A stretch of 64,000 nucleotides of DNA. It comes from Acinetobacter pittii. Its GTDB lineage: Bacteria; Pseudomonadota; Gammaproteobacteria; Pseudomonadales; Moraxellaceae. The stretch is taken from contig NZ_CP139286.1 of assembly GCF_034067285.1 (NCBI RefSeq), positions 496,001-560,000 on the forward strand, given 5' to 3'. Within the stretch, counting starts at the first letter, position 1. The number at the start of each line of letters is the position of its first letter. A program made the position numbers and the translations under genes. The notes beneath the pieces are model-generated. The model had not been told where the DNA came from. It saw only the letters and a list, made by a program, of their open reading frames with translations, and made no database searches. Positions 47,881 through 56,984 of this stretch are shown one piece after another.

Positions 47881-48407
47881 AATTAATTTGTATATTAGAA
47901 AGTGGTTGATAATTAATAGTATCTAAGCCGTTCGAAATTTACCATCTATATGCGGAACGAGATTGGCGTTTAGCCATGAACATCCAGCAGACAAACCTCT
48001 GCTAAAAAACCATATTTTTCGCTTGAATAGCTCATTATGCCTTTTTATAGAAGAGATCGTATGAGAGGGCTTTATATCCACCGTTTTCACTGCGTGCTCA
48101 TAGGTATGTTAACCTTGCTCGGTCTAGCCCCCTAAGCTCTTATTCAAATAGTACTCTTAAAGCCGCTTTATAAACTCGCATTTCCCACATCTTTCAACTC
48201 TTCACCTTCAAACATTTGTTGTATTTTTCTAAAGCATACCCACTTTATGTATCTGAAAACCTTTAATTGAAACTTCACATTTCTATTTTGAAAAGAACGT
48301 TGCTCTTTTAATGTACTGTGTTAAAGTTTGTAGTAGATCATAATGATTATAAGTACATTTCTTGAGAGCGGTTCCGACCAAAAACGACAAAATCTGTGAG
48401 GCGGGCA
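47881..48407. other. Long intergenic stretch at the right edge of the island
   Basis: 527 bp without a convincing gene. It contains a 24-codon frame at 48061-48135 (ATG, GAAGAG upstream, hydrophobic C-terminus LIGMLTLLGLAP). On the minus strand there is an unstarted open frame at 48168-48320. The base composition is mixed, which suggests decayed sequence. The promoter of the histidine kinase gene should lie in the last 100 bp. Confidence 0.4.
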
Positions 48408-49679
48408 ATGACATTCCAACGTTTAGAACTAAATCAGGTTGAGCAGTTAAGTGCTTGTAGAATATCTTTGTTGCTTGGATTAAATGCCGAGCAGAACTAT
48501 ATCGAGCAATTTTTCCGATTTAGTCTTCGTCTTTTGAATTGTAAAAAAGCCTTATTGACTTTTAATCAGGAACCTTACTTTTGGCACCGTTGCCCTGAAG
48601 GTATGACGGCAATCTCTTTTAAGCCTTCGAAACATTTAAAACAGTGCTTTGCAAAGCAACAGTTTATTAATCATTTACATCCTTCATATCAAAACTTAAT
48701 CAATTATTTAAAAGAATTAAATATTGAGTGCAGCAGGGCACTGGCTGTACATCTTTTACACCCCGATAAAACCTCAATGGGTTTTGCTGTGTTTTTTGAT
48801 GATGATGCAGCAACATTTGAAGATGATGATATTCAATTGTTGCTCGATTATTGTTCTACTTTTATGCAGCAGGTTGAGTTGAAGTTTAACTATGAAGAGT
48901 TAAACGAACTCTATGAACAACAAGTTGCGATTAATTCAAGTAAAACAAAATTCTTCTCAATTATTTCGCATGACTTGCGTGCGCCTTTTCATGGATTGCT
49001 TGGATTCTCTGAGGTACTCGCCAAAGAGCGTGAAACTTTAGATGAATCGAGTATTCAAAATATTGCAGATTATTTATATGACACCTCACAATCGACCTAT
49101 AACTTACTTGAAAGTTTGCTGACATGGGCGATGGCAGAGGGCGGGCGTTTTGTTTATCACCCAATTAACTTTAAGCTTAGACAAGTCAGCAATATCGTTT
49201 GTGATGTACTGCATACCTTAGCTTTAAAGAAAAATATTGAACTGGTGAATGATGTTCCGGAAGATCTAAAAATCTATGCCGATATCAACATGATGACCTC
49301 TGTAATTCAAAACTTAGTATCAAATGCGCTGAAATTTACCGACGTTGATGGATCGGGGAAAGTTTTTATTGAAGCTCGACAAGCGGATGCAAATGTAGAA
49401 ATTACTGTTCGAGACACAGGTCTGGGCATGACCGAGCAACAAATGGCAAACTTGTTCCATCCACGTATTACCGCTAGCTTTAAAGGCACTGCAGGGGAAA
49501 AAGGTGCGGGTTTAGGTCTGAGTCTTTGCAAGCGTTTTGTCGAGATTAATCAGGGAAAAATTAGTGTAAATTCCCAAAAAGGAGTTGGAACAACTTTTAA
49601 AGTTTTACTACCTTCGGCCCAAGAAAGTCATGAGGCGCTTACCGAACATCATTCTTCATCGGAGGCAAAATTAGTCTAA
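48408..49679 (+). CDS. Sensor histidine kinase, orphan
   Basis: A 423-residue protein from the ATG at 48408, with GAGG 7 nt upstream; a GTG at 48396 would place that GAGG inside the gene. There is no transmembrane segment. N-terminal GAF-like sensor region (about 15-160), a short coiled coil, then HisKA with FSIISHDLRAPFHGLLG (phospho-acceptor His near 188). The HATPase domain has NLVSNALKF, DTGLGM and GAGLGLSLCK. It is a cytoplasmic kinase. No response regulator gene is adjacent. It lies between the island and glnE, in the core genome. Confidence 0.9.
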   Translation: MTFQRLELNQVEQLSACRISLLLGLNAEQNYIEQFFRFSLRLLNCKKALLTFNQEPYFWHRCPEGMTAISFKPSKHLKQCFAKQQFINHLHPSYQNLINYLKELNIECSRALAVHLLHPDKTSMGFAVFFDDDAATFEDDDIQLLLDYCSTFMQQVELKFNYEELNELYEQQVAINSSKTKFFSIISHDLRAPFHGLLGFSEVLAKERETLDESSIQNIADYLYDTSQSTYNLLESLLTWAMAEGGRFVYHPINFKLRQVSNIVCDVLHTLALKKNIELVNDVPEDLKIYADINMMTSVIQNLVSNALKFTDVDGSGKVFIEARQADANVEITVRDTGLGMTEQQMANLFHPRITASFKGTAGEKGAGLGLSLCKRFVEINQGKISVNSQKGVGTTFKVLLPSAQESHEALTEHHSSSEAKLV

Positions 49680-49746
49680 TCCCTTTTCCTGGCACTACTC
49701 GAACTGCTATAACTAAAAAGAGAGTACGAGGAAAAGAGCTTTTTAT

Positions 49747-52497
49747 ATGAATGCGGAGCAGTTACAAAAAACATTGCGTGCGAGTCAGTACGCAGAACAA
49801 GTTTTAGGCTTGCATCAAGCTGTTTTAGAACAAGATTATCAAATAGATCAATTTACTGCACCGCTCTCGACAGAACAGATTTACCAATGTGTACAAACCA
49901 CATTAGATGGGATTGGTGATGAAACGTTTTGGATGCGTGGATTGCGCATTTTACGTAGTCGATTAATGTTCCGCTGGATCTGGCAGGATGCCAATCAGCT
50001 TACCGATGTTGTTACACTTACTCGCGAACTTTCTGATTTTGCCGATGCCAGTATTTGTGCAGCAAAGGATTTTGCGCGTGTAGCACTTGTGGCGAAACAT
50101 GGGGAACCGTTAAGTTATTCTGGCAAAGTCCAAGACTTGATTGTGGTTGCCATGGGTAAACTTGGTGCTCAAGAGCTTAACTTATCGAGTGATATCGATT
50201 TAATTTTTGCCTTTGATGAGCAAGGCGAAACCAATGGCCGCAAATGTATTGATGTACAGCAGTTCTGTATTTTGTGGGGACAAAAACTCATTTATTTACT
50301 TGAGCACATTACTGCTGATGGTTTTGTGTTTCGAGTCGATATGCGCTTGCGCCCTTGGGGAGATGGCTCGGCATTAGCGATTAGTCATGCAGCTTTGGAA
50401 AAATATTTAAGCCAGCATGGCCGTGAATGGGAACGTTATGCATGGATTAAAGCGCGTGTAGTAACCGGTGGTAAAGAAGGACAGGACTTGTTAGAAATGA
50501 CTCGTCCTTTTGTATTCCGCCGTTATGTCGATTACACGGCGTTTGCTGCCATGCGTGATATGAAAGCGATGATTGAACGCGAAGTTCTGCGTCGTCATAT
50601 TGAGGATGATATTAAACTCGGAGCAGGCGGTATTCGCGAAATTGAGTTTATTGTGCAGGTGTTCCAGCTTATTTACGGCGGTTCTAAACGTGAGCTGCAA
50701 GACCGTCAATGTTTAGTCAGTCTTGAGCATATTGGTGAGGCAGGCTTGTTAGAAAAACAGGCCGTATTAGAGCTTGAAGATGCTTATCTGTTCTTACGCC
50801 GTGTTGAACATGCAATTCAAGCTCTTAACGATCAGCAAACCCAGTTATTGCCAGAAGAATTAGACCTAAGACAACGCATTATCGATACTTTGGGTTTCGC
50901 AAGCTGGAATGATTTTATTGATGTTCTTAATGAGAAACGTCAAAAAGTCAAAGTTCAATTTAAGCAACTCATTGAAGATACCAGCTCTAATGCAGCAACA
51001 GAGAATTATGGGCAGTTAGAGCAGCAGCTAGATGAAGTACTAGATGACAATGCGAAAAATCTGATTCATGAGTTTTGGCATGGGCATGCACTCAAAAAAC
51101 TTCCTTCAAATGCTGTGCAACGTTTAAAAACGTTTTGGCCTCATTTAATTGAAGCGATATTACAGTCAGAACACCCACAAACTGCATTATTACGTTTAAT
51201 GCCGCTTATTGAATCGGTTATGCGTCGAACCGTGTACTTGGTGATGCTGATTGAAAGTAAAGGGGCTTTACAACGCTTAGTAAAAATGGCGACTGTAAGC
51301 CCGTGGATTTGTGAAGAGTTAACTCAATATCCGGTACTGCTGGATGAGTTTTTGTCGATGGACTTTGAGCTACCAAAACGTAAGGACTTAGAAGACTCAT
51401 TACGTCAGCAGTTACTTCGTATTGAGATTGATCAGGTTGAAGACCAAATGCGAGCACTTCGCCTCTTTAAAAAAAGCAATGTATTGACTGTTGCTGCAAG
51501 TGATGTGCTAGCTGAAAGTCCTCTTATGAAGGTATCTGATGCATTAACTGATATTGCTGAAGTTAGTGTGAATGCAACACTGAATTTGGCTTATCAGACA
51601 GTAGCAAAACGTCATGGTTACCCGTGCGATGTTGATGGAAAACGCTGCTCACTCGACTATAAAGCTTTTGCTGTCATTGGTTATGGCAAAGTGGGTGGTA
51701 TTGAGTTGGGCTATGGTTCTGACTTAGACCTTGTCTTTATTCACTATCTAGATGAACAAGCTGATACAGATGGAACCAAGTCTATTAGTGGCTTTGAGTT
51801 TGCGATGCGTGTTGCTCAAAAGTTTATGTCACTCATGACTACGCAAACACTCGATGGTCGTGTCTATGAAATTGATACACGGTTAAGACCTTCAGGTGAG
51901 GCTGGTTTATTGGTGACCAGTCTTAAGGCTTATGAACACTATCAGTTGAAAAGTGCATGGCTTTGGGAGCATCAGGCATTGGTTCGTGCACGTTCTATTG
52001 CTGGTGATGAGGCACTTTGCCAGAAATTTGAAATATTTCGCCGCGAGATATTGACTCAATCTAGAGATGAGGCTTATGTTCGTGAAGAAGTGTTGAAAAT
52101 GCGTCAGAAAATGAAAGACCACCTAGGTTCGTCTTCTGAACAAAAAAAACATGGTATTTTTCATTTAAAACAGGACGCAGGTGGTATCGTAGATATCGAA
52201 TTTATGGCACAGTATGCTGTACTTGCATGGAGCGGGACGAAACCCGATCTCGCCCATTATTCTGATAATGTAAGAATATTAGAAGATGCTGCTAAAGCAG
52301 ACTGCTTATCCAGTGAAGATGCCACAGCATTAATTCGAGCCTATCTTAGTGAACGTGCCGAAAGCCACCGTTTAGCCCTTGCAAATCAATCCATGCAAGT
52401 AAGCGCAGCGGACTGGCGTAGTACCCGTGCGGTCGTTTGCAATTTATGGCAAAGATTAATAGACCCAACCGCTTCGGTTGAGTTGGATAGTGAATGA
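49747..52497 (+). CDS. glnE: Glutamine synthetase adenylyltransferase/deadenylylase
   Basis: A 916-residue bifunctional enzyme that adds or removes AMP on glutamine synthetase according to PII state. Two nucleotidyltransferase domains are visible: the N-terminal one with AMGKLGAQELNLSSDIDLIFAF (near residue 140), and the C-terminal one with GYGKVGGIELGYGSDLDLVFIHY (near 645). Both have the catalytic D-x-D. Helical GlnD-PII linkers carry AGGIREIEF and DAGGIVDIEF. It starts 67 bp after the histidine kinase gene. ilvE follows 24 bp later. Confidence 0.97.
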   Translation: MNAEQLQKTLRASQYAEQVLGLHQAVLEQDYQIDQFTAPLSTEQIYQCVQTTLDGIGDETFWMRGLRILRSRLMFRWIWQDANQLTDVVTLTRELSDFADASICAAKDFARVALVAKHGEPLSYSGKVQDLIVVAMGKLGAQELNLSSDIDLIFAFDEQGETNGRKCIDVQQFCILWGQKLIYLLEHITADGFVFRVDMRLRPWGDGSALAISHAALEKYLSQHGREWERYAWIKARVVTGGKEGQDLLEMTRPFVFRRYVDYTAFAAMRDMKAMIEREVLRRHIEDDIKLGAGGIREIEFIVQVFQLIYGGSKRELQDRQCLVSLEHIGEAGLLEKQAVLELEDAYLFLRRVEHAIQALNDQQTQLLPEELDLRQRIIDTLGFASWNDFIDVLNEKRQKVKVQFKQLIEDTSSNAATENYGQLEQQLDEVLDDNAKNLIHEFWHGHALKKLPSNAVQRLKTFWPHLIEAILQSEHPQTALLRLMPLIESVMRRTVYLVMLIESKGALQRLVKMATVSPWICEELTQYPVLLDEFLSMDFELPKRKDLEDSLRQQLLRIEIDQVEDQMRALRLFKKSNVLTVAASDVLAESPLMKVSDALTDIAEVSVNATLNLAYQTVAKRHGYPCDVDGKRCSLDYKAFAVIGYGKVGGIELGYGSDLDLVFIHYLDEQADTDGTKSISGFEFAMRVAQKFMSLMTTQTLDGRVYEIDTRLRPSGEAGLLVTSLKAYEHYQLKSAWLWEHQALVRARSIAGDEALCQKFEIFRREILTQSRDEAYVREEVLKMRQKMKDHLGSSSEQKKHGIFHLKQDAGGIVDIEFMAQYAVLAWSGTKPDLAHYSDNVRILEDAAKADCLSSEDATALIRAYLSERAESHRLALANQSMQVSAADWRSTRAVVCNLWQRLIDPTASVELDSE

Positions 52498-52521
52498 TTT
52501 TATAACAATTTGGAGTGTTCC

Positions 52522-53448
52522 ATGAATTTGGCTGATCGTGATGGTTTTATTTGGCAAGATGGACAATTAATTGATTGGCGTGATGCAAAGATTCACGTTT
52601 TAACCCATACTTTACACTACAGTATGGGCGTATTTGAGGGTGTTCGTGCTTATGAAACTCCTAAAGGTACTGCCATTTTCCGTCTTCAAGACCACACAAA
52701 ACGTTTGTTAAATTCAGCAAAAATTTATCAAATGAAAGTGCCGTATGATCAAGCAGCGCTTGAACAAGCACAAATCGATGTTGTTCGTGAAAATAAATTA
52801 GCTTCTTGCTATTTACGCCCACTCATCTGGATCGGTTCAGAGAAACTTGGTATTGCAGCAACAAATAACACAATTCATGCCGCTGTTGCAGCATGGGCGT
52901 GGGGTGCTTACCTTGGTGATGAAGCGATGGCAAAAGGTATTCGCGTTAAAACTTCATCGTTTACTCACCACCATCCAAACGTGACCATGTGTAAAGCAAA
53001 AGCATCTGGTAACTACACATTGTCAATTCTTGCTCACCAAGAAGTTGCACACTCAGGTTACGATGAAGCAATGCTCATGGACCCACAAGGTTATGTATGC
53101 CAAGGTTCAGGGGAAAACGTATTCTTGATTAAAGATGGCGTTTTACATACTCCAGATATCGCTGGTGGTGCACTTGATGGTATTACACGTCAAACAGTAA
53201 TGACGATCGCTAGAGATCTTGGCTATCAAGTCGTTGAGCGCCGTATTACACGTGATGAATTCTATATTGCAGATGAAGCTTTCTTTACAGGTACTGCTGC
53301 AGAAGTAACACCAATTCGTGAGTACGATGATCGTCAAATTGGTGAAGGTTGCCGTGGTCCAATTACCACTGAAATCCAAAAAACTTTCTTTGATGCAGTT
53401 CAAGGTAAAAACCCGAAATATGAACACTGGTTAACTTACGTAAAATAA
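52522..53448 (+). CDS. ilvE: Branched-chain amino acid aminotransferase
   Basis: A 308-residue fold-type IV PLP enzyme, last step of Ile/Leu/Val synthesis. The ATG at 52522 has GGAG about 6 nt before it; an in-frame TTG at 52510 would be inside that site. Motifs: FIWQDGQLIDWRDAKIHVLTH, the YSMGVFEGVRAY block, CYLRPLIWIG, KASGNYTLSILA (PLP Lys region) and EAFFTGTAAEVTPI. It is followed by a strong terminator, so it probably ends the glnE-ilvE transcript. Confidence 0.96.
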   Translation: MNLADRDGFIWQDGQLIDWRDAKIHVLTHTLHYSMGVFEGVRAYETPKGTAIFRLQDHTKRLLNSAKIYQMKVPYDQAALEQAQIDVVRENKLASCYLRPLIWIGSEKLGIAATNNTIHAAVAAWAWGAYLGDEAMAKGIRVKTSSFTHHHPNVTMCKAKASGNYTLSILAHQEVAHSGYDEAMLMDPQGYVCQGSGENVFLIKDGVLHTPDIAGGALDGITRQTVMTIARDLGYQVVERRITRDEFYIADEAFFTGTAAEVTPIREYDDRQIGEGCRGPITTEIQKTFFDAVQGKNPKYEHWLTYVK

Positions 53449-53464
53449 GTTAATCCGTTAACAT

Positions 53465-53497
53465 AAAAAGGCGAACTTCGGTTTCGCCTTTTTTTAT
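53465..53497 (+). terminator. Terminator of glnE-ilvE
   Basis: A stem AAAAAGGCGAA / TTTCGCCTTTTTTT around a CTTCGG loop, 16 bp past ilvE. Confidence 0.88.
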
Positions 53498-53518
53498 TTT
53501 TTGGCTTAGGGAGCTTCT

Positions 53519-54409
53519 ATGCATATTGTCTATGTGTCTGATGGTAAGGCAGGACACCGCTCACAAGCATTAGGCTTATTTCAGGCAATGCAAAGACAAC
53601 AGCCAGAAACAACTTTTGAAGAGGTCCTAATTACTGATTTGCCGATTATTTCTTTAATTCAGGCACTTTTCTCTTCAAAAACCTCCTTATTTAAACAAGC
53701 GCCTGATTTTGTATTTGGCGTGGGAAGTCATACACATTTTCGTGTTTGGTTAGTCGGTAAAATTTTTAAAAAGGCTAAAACGATTATTCTAATGAAGCCG
53801 AGTTTACCGATTGGTTGCTTTGATTATGCGGTTATTCCAGAGCATGACGGCATTCACGCCAATAGCCATGTGATTGTCACACGTGGCGCATTAAATCCTA
53901 TTCGTAATGAAAATCGACATCAAATAGCTAGAGTTTTAATTGCATTAGGTGGTTCATCTAAACGACATCAATGGAACCAAGATAAAGTATTAAGTAGTGT
54001 TAAAAAAATTGTTGAGAATAATCCAGACGCTGAAATTATTCTGACGACTTCACGTCGAACTCCGGCAGAGTTTGTCGATATTTTAAAGCAACAAAGCTTT
54101 GCCCAGCATTTACATATATTTCCAGTTGAGCAAACACCTCAAGGCTGGATTTTTGAGGAAATGCAAAAAGCAGAAGCTGTCTGGGTCACAGAAGACAGCG
54201 TGTCTATGATTTTTGAGGCACTTACTGCAGGTTGTCGAGTTGGGGTGATGGCAATGGACCGTTTGAAAGACGACCGGATTACGCACTCAGTTGATCAAAT
54301 GTTAGAATCACAATTAATTTCACAGCAGACTTGTGTTGTACAGTTACCACAACCTTATGCTTTTAAAGAAGCGGACCGTGTGGCAACATATCTTTTATCA
54401 AAGAATTAA
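53519..54409 (+). CDS. Mitochondrial fission ELM1-like family protein
   Basis: A 296-residue protein of the DUF1022/ELM1-like family found in gram-negative lipopolysaccharide loci. Features: MHIVYVSDGKAGHRSQALGLF, a two-domain GT-B-like layout, IILMKPSLPIGCFDYAVIPEHDG, VLIALGGSSKRHQW, and WVTEDSVSMIFEALTAGCRVGVM, the latter resembling nucleotide-sugar binding in GT-B enzymes. Probably a glycosyltransferase-like protein of core synthesis. It is the first gene of a plus-strand run with close spacing. Confidence 0.83.
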   Translation: MHIVYVSDGKAGHRSQALGLFQAMQRQQPETTFEEVLITDLPIISLIQALFSSKTSLFKQAPDFVFGVGSHTHFRVWLVGKIFKKAKTIILMKPSLPIGCFDYAVIPEHDGIHANSHVIVTRGALNPIRNENRHQIARVLIALGGSSKRHQWNQDKVLSSVKKIVENNPDAEIILTTSRRTPAEFVDILKQQSFAQHLHIFPVEQTPQGWIFEEMQKAEAVWVTEDSVSMIFEALTAGCRVGVMAMDRLKDDRITHSVDQMLESQLISQQTCVVQLPQPYAFKEADRVATYLLSKN

Positions 54410-54431
54410 ATTTTTTATTTTGAGTAAATAA

Positions 54432-55460
54432 ATGAAAATATTGCATATTGCAAATTTTGGCTTTAATAAACAAGGCGCCCACTTTTACTGCACAGACCGT
54501 AAAATTTCTGCCGGATTAATTGAAAATGGCCATTTCGTTTATGATTTTAGTTTTCGTGACATGGCTCGTATGGGAACCATTTTTAAAACAAAAAAACTGG
54601 GTGCCAATTGGGCTAATAAAGAAGTTCTAAAGGTCGTTAATAATATTGAACCTGATCTGGTGCTCATTGGGCATAGTGACTTAATGAGTCCAGACGTTTT
54701 AAGACAAATTAAAGAATCTTATCCAAATACTAAAATTGCATTTTGGTATGTTGATCCGCTTTATCTTGAAAACAAACTCGACTTTGTCAAAGCATTCTCG
54801 CCATATTTAGATGCTATTTTCTGTACAACAGGCGGAGAATATCTACAAAAGTTAAAGCAACCTCATTTAAGCGTGGCCTATTTGCCAAATGTCGGTCACC
54901 GTAATGTAGAAACACTACAGCAATTTTCAAACTCTAAGACTGACAAGACTTTTATTTTCTGCGGTGTGGTCTATAAAGAACCTGAGCGTGAAAAGTTCTT
55001 AAAGGACTTGGCAGATGCATTGCAACAAGGTCATGTGAACTATCAATATTATGGTTGTTTTGAACAACCTGGTGTTTATGGTAAAGCGTATTATAAAGTT
55101 CTCTCTGAAACAAAAATGGGACTTAATTACTCACGCCGTAATGATGTTACCTTGTATAGTTCTGACCGTATTGTACAACTGACTGGTAATGGTTTACTCA
55201 CCTTTAGTCCACGAATTCCGGGCTTTGAGAAGCTCTATACCGAGCAGGAAGTGGTGTACTTTGATGATCAGTTTGATTTGGCCAAGAAGATCCAATTCTT
55301 TAATCAAAACCCAGATCAGGCTGAAAAAATAGCGAAAGAAGGCTGGGAGAAAACACGCAAATCTTTCAATGCTAAGCGCATCACCCAATTTATGGTTGAG
55401 GTGACATTTAAGCAGCCCTTTTCAGAAGATTATGAATGGTCACATGAGGTGTATGCATGA
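54432..55460 (+). CDS. Glycosyltransferase of the CgeB-like family
   Basis: A 342-residue cytoplasmic GT-B-type protein. It has an N-terminal Rossmann part (MKILHIANFGF), the AFWYVDPLYLE segment, and a C-terminal DUF3880/CgeB-like domain. That domain contains GVVYKEPEREKFLKDL, YGCFEQPGVYGKAYY, MGLNYSRRNDVTLYSSDRIVQLTGNG and KEGWEKTRKSFNAKR. Acceptor and donor sugars are unknown, most likely lipooligosaccharide core. Its stop overlaps the deacetylase start by 4 bases (ATGA), showing translational coupling. Confidence 0.83.
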   Translation: MKILHIANFGFNKQGAHFYCTDRKISAGLIENGHFVYDFSFRDMARMGTIFKTKKLGANWANKEVLKVVNNIEPDLVLIGHSDLMSPDVLRQIKESYPNTKIAFWYVDPLYLENKLDFVKAFSPYLDAIFCTTGGEYLQKLKQPHLSVAYLPNVGHRNVETLQQFSNSKTDKTFIFCGVVYKEPEREKFLKDLADALQQGHVNYQYYGCFEQPGVYGKAYYKVLSETKMGLNYSRRNDVTLYSSDRIVQLTGNGLLTFSPRIPGFEKLYTEQEVVYFDDQFDLAKKIQFFNQNPDQAEKIAKEGWEKTRKSFNAKRITQFMVEVTFKQPFSEDYEWSHEVYA

Positions 55461-56212
55461 TGTGGTTTTTGTCCGTTGCGGTAGGCCTACTAGCACTTGC
55501 TGCACTGTTATATGTGCTGGGTAATTATACATTCTGGCTTCCGTTTCGTTCGACTAAACTACCACGCATTGTGATGTTGCATCAGGTTACTCCTAAAGAT
55601 GCAGCCTCAGGTATGAACATGCCTCCTGAAAAGTTTGAGCAACTCTTACAGTTGTTGACGCGTAAAAAGGCTACTTTTTGCTTTGTTTCTGAGCTTGAAC
55701 AATACCGTAATCAAAAGAATGTCGTTGCTTTAAGTTTTGATGATGGCTTTATGGACAATTATCTGTATGCCTATCCATTACTTAAAAAATATAATGCAAA
55801 AGCAACCATTTATTTGGCAACTCAAATTGAAGGAATTGAAAAGCTAACTCATGAGCAAATCCATGAAATGGCCAAATCTGGTTTCATTGAGTTTGGTGCG
55901 CATACCCAACATCATGTGAACTTACTTAAGCTTGATGACCAAACCGCTTATGATGAAATGCTGCAGTCTAAACGTGACGTTGAAGCGTTAGTTGGAAAAT
56001 GTCCGAGCTTTGCTTATCCATTTGGCCGATTTAACGAAAAGCACCAGAAAATGGCTCAAGAGATTGGCTTTAAAAACGCCGTATCGACTCGTAAAAAAAT
56101 CGAAGCGTATGAAGTAAGTAATCAATTTAATATTCCACGTGTCAGCACGCATGGTGCCATGAATGCTTTACAGATGCGTATCGCCCTTGCTAAAGGACGT
56201 TATAAGTTATGA
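55457..56212 (+). CDS. Polysaccharide deacetylase, membrane anchored
   Basis: A 251-residue protein with an N-terminal hydrophobic anchor (about 3-24) and a NodB-type deacetylase domain: SFDDGFMDNY (the metal-binding Asp pair), GAHTQHHVNL (metal His ligands) and AYPFGRFNEKH. It probably removes an acetyl group from an N-acetylated sugar of the core, as known for Acinetobacter-type glucosamine-containing cores. It starts at the ATG pair 55457-55462 within the stop of the previous gene and overlaps the next by 4 bases. Confidence 0.9.
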   Translation: MMWFLSVAVGLLALAALLYVLGNYTFWLPFRSTKLPRIVMLHQVTPKDAASGMNMPPEKFEQLLQLLTRKKATFCFVSELEQYRNQKNVVALSFDDGFMDNYLYAYPLLKKYNAKATIYLATQIEGIEKLTHEQIHEMAKSGFIEFGAHTQHHVNLLKLDDQTAYDEMLQSKRDVEALVGKCPSFAYPFGRFNEKHQKMAQEIGFKNAVSTRKKIEAYEVSNQFNIPRVSTHGAMNALQMRIALAKGRYKL

Positions 56213-56973
56213 ATAAAATTCCATGTAGTGTCTATATTGTCACCTTAAATTGTGGTGCTTGGTTAGAACGAACTTTGCAAAGTGTTAGTGAGTTTGATGA
56301 AGTAATTATTTTAGATTCGGGCAGTACTGATAATACTTATGAAATTGCTCAGAGTTTTGAAAATACGCAAATTTCACATCAAGACTGGCAAGGCTATGCA
56401 GGGCAAAAAAGTTTGGCTCTAGCAAAATGCCGAAATGATTGGGTACTCAATTTAGATGGCGATGAAGTCTTATCTAGCGAGTTAAAACAAGAAATTGTTG
56501 AGACCATCCAGCAGAACAGACTTGATGCATTAATCACACCAATTAATGATGTGTTCTTAGGTGTTCCGAACAGTAAACATACTAAAAAACATGCAAAAGT
56601 GCGTTTTTTTCGTAAGTCTAAAGGGCATTATGACCTTGCCAATAAAGTCCATGAAAATGTGATTGTAGAGGGAGAGTCTCAGCGTGCTCAACATGATATT
56701 TATCATTATGGCGAGTCGAGCATTTTCGTTAAGGTCGAAAAAAATAACCAATATTCCAACTTGAAAGCATTAGAGAAATACCAAAAAGGAAAGTCTCCAA
56801 GTGTGGCTAAATTGATTTTGGTGATGCCTGTGACTTTTATGAAGTCTTATTTTATTCGCCGTAGTTTCTTAAATGGTTGGCGTGGTTTCGTAAATAGTAT
56901 GATTAACGCGTTTTATGCTTTTCTAAAAGAAGCCAAGCTGTTTGAACAGACCATGAATAAAGATAAAAAATAA
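56209..56973 (+). CDS. Family 2 glycosyltransferase, WaaE/KdtX type
   Basis: A 254-residue GT-A protein: SVYIVTLNCGAWLERTLQSV, EVIILDSGSTDNT, the DxD-like LNLDGDEVL, and HENVIVEG. This order fits the WaaE/KdtX lipopolysaccharide core beta-1,4-glucosyltransferase family. A C-terminal hydrophobic-basic region (about 200-235) may attach it to the membrane. It overlaps the deacetylase by 4 bases and is followed 11 bp later by a GT4 gene. Confidence 0.87.
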   Translation: MNKIPCSVYIVTLNCGAWLERTLQSVSEFDEVIILDSGSTDNTYEIAQSFENTQISHQDWQGYAGQKSLALAKCRNDWVLNLDGDEVLSSELKQEIVETIQQNRLDALITPINDVFLGVPNSKHTKKHAKVRFFRKSKGHYDLANKVHENVIVEGESQRAQHDIYHYGESSIFVKVEKNNQYSNLKALEKYQKGKSPSVAKLILVMPVTFMKSYFIRRSFLNGWRGFVNSMINAFYAFLKEAKLFEQTMNKDKK

Positions 56974-56984
56974 GTAGGCAAGCT

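Noticed and set aside
48168..48320. An unstarted 50-codon minus frame
   Set aside because: There is no early ATG, no ribosome site and no recognised family; such a length occurs by chance in AT-rich DNA.
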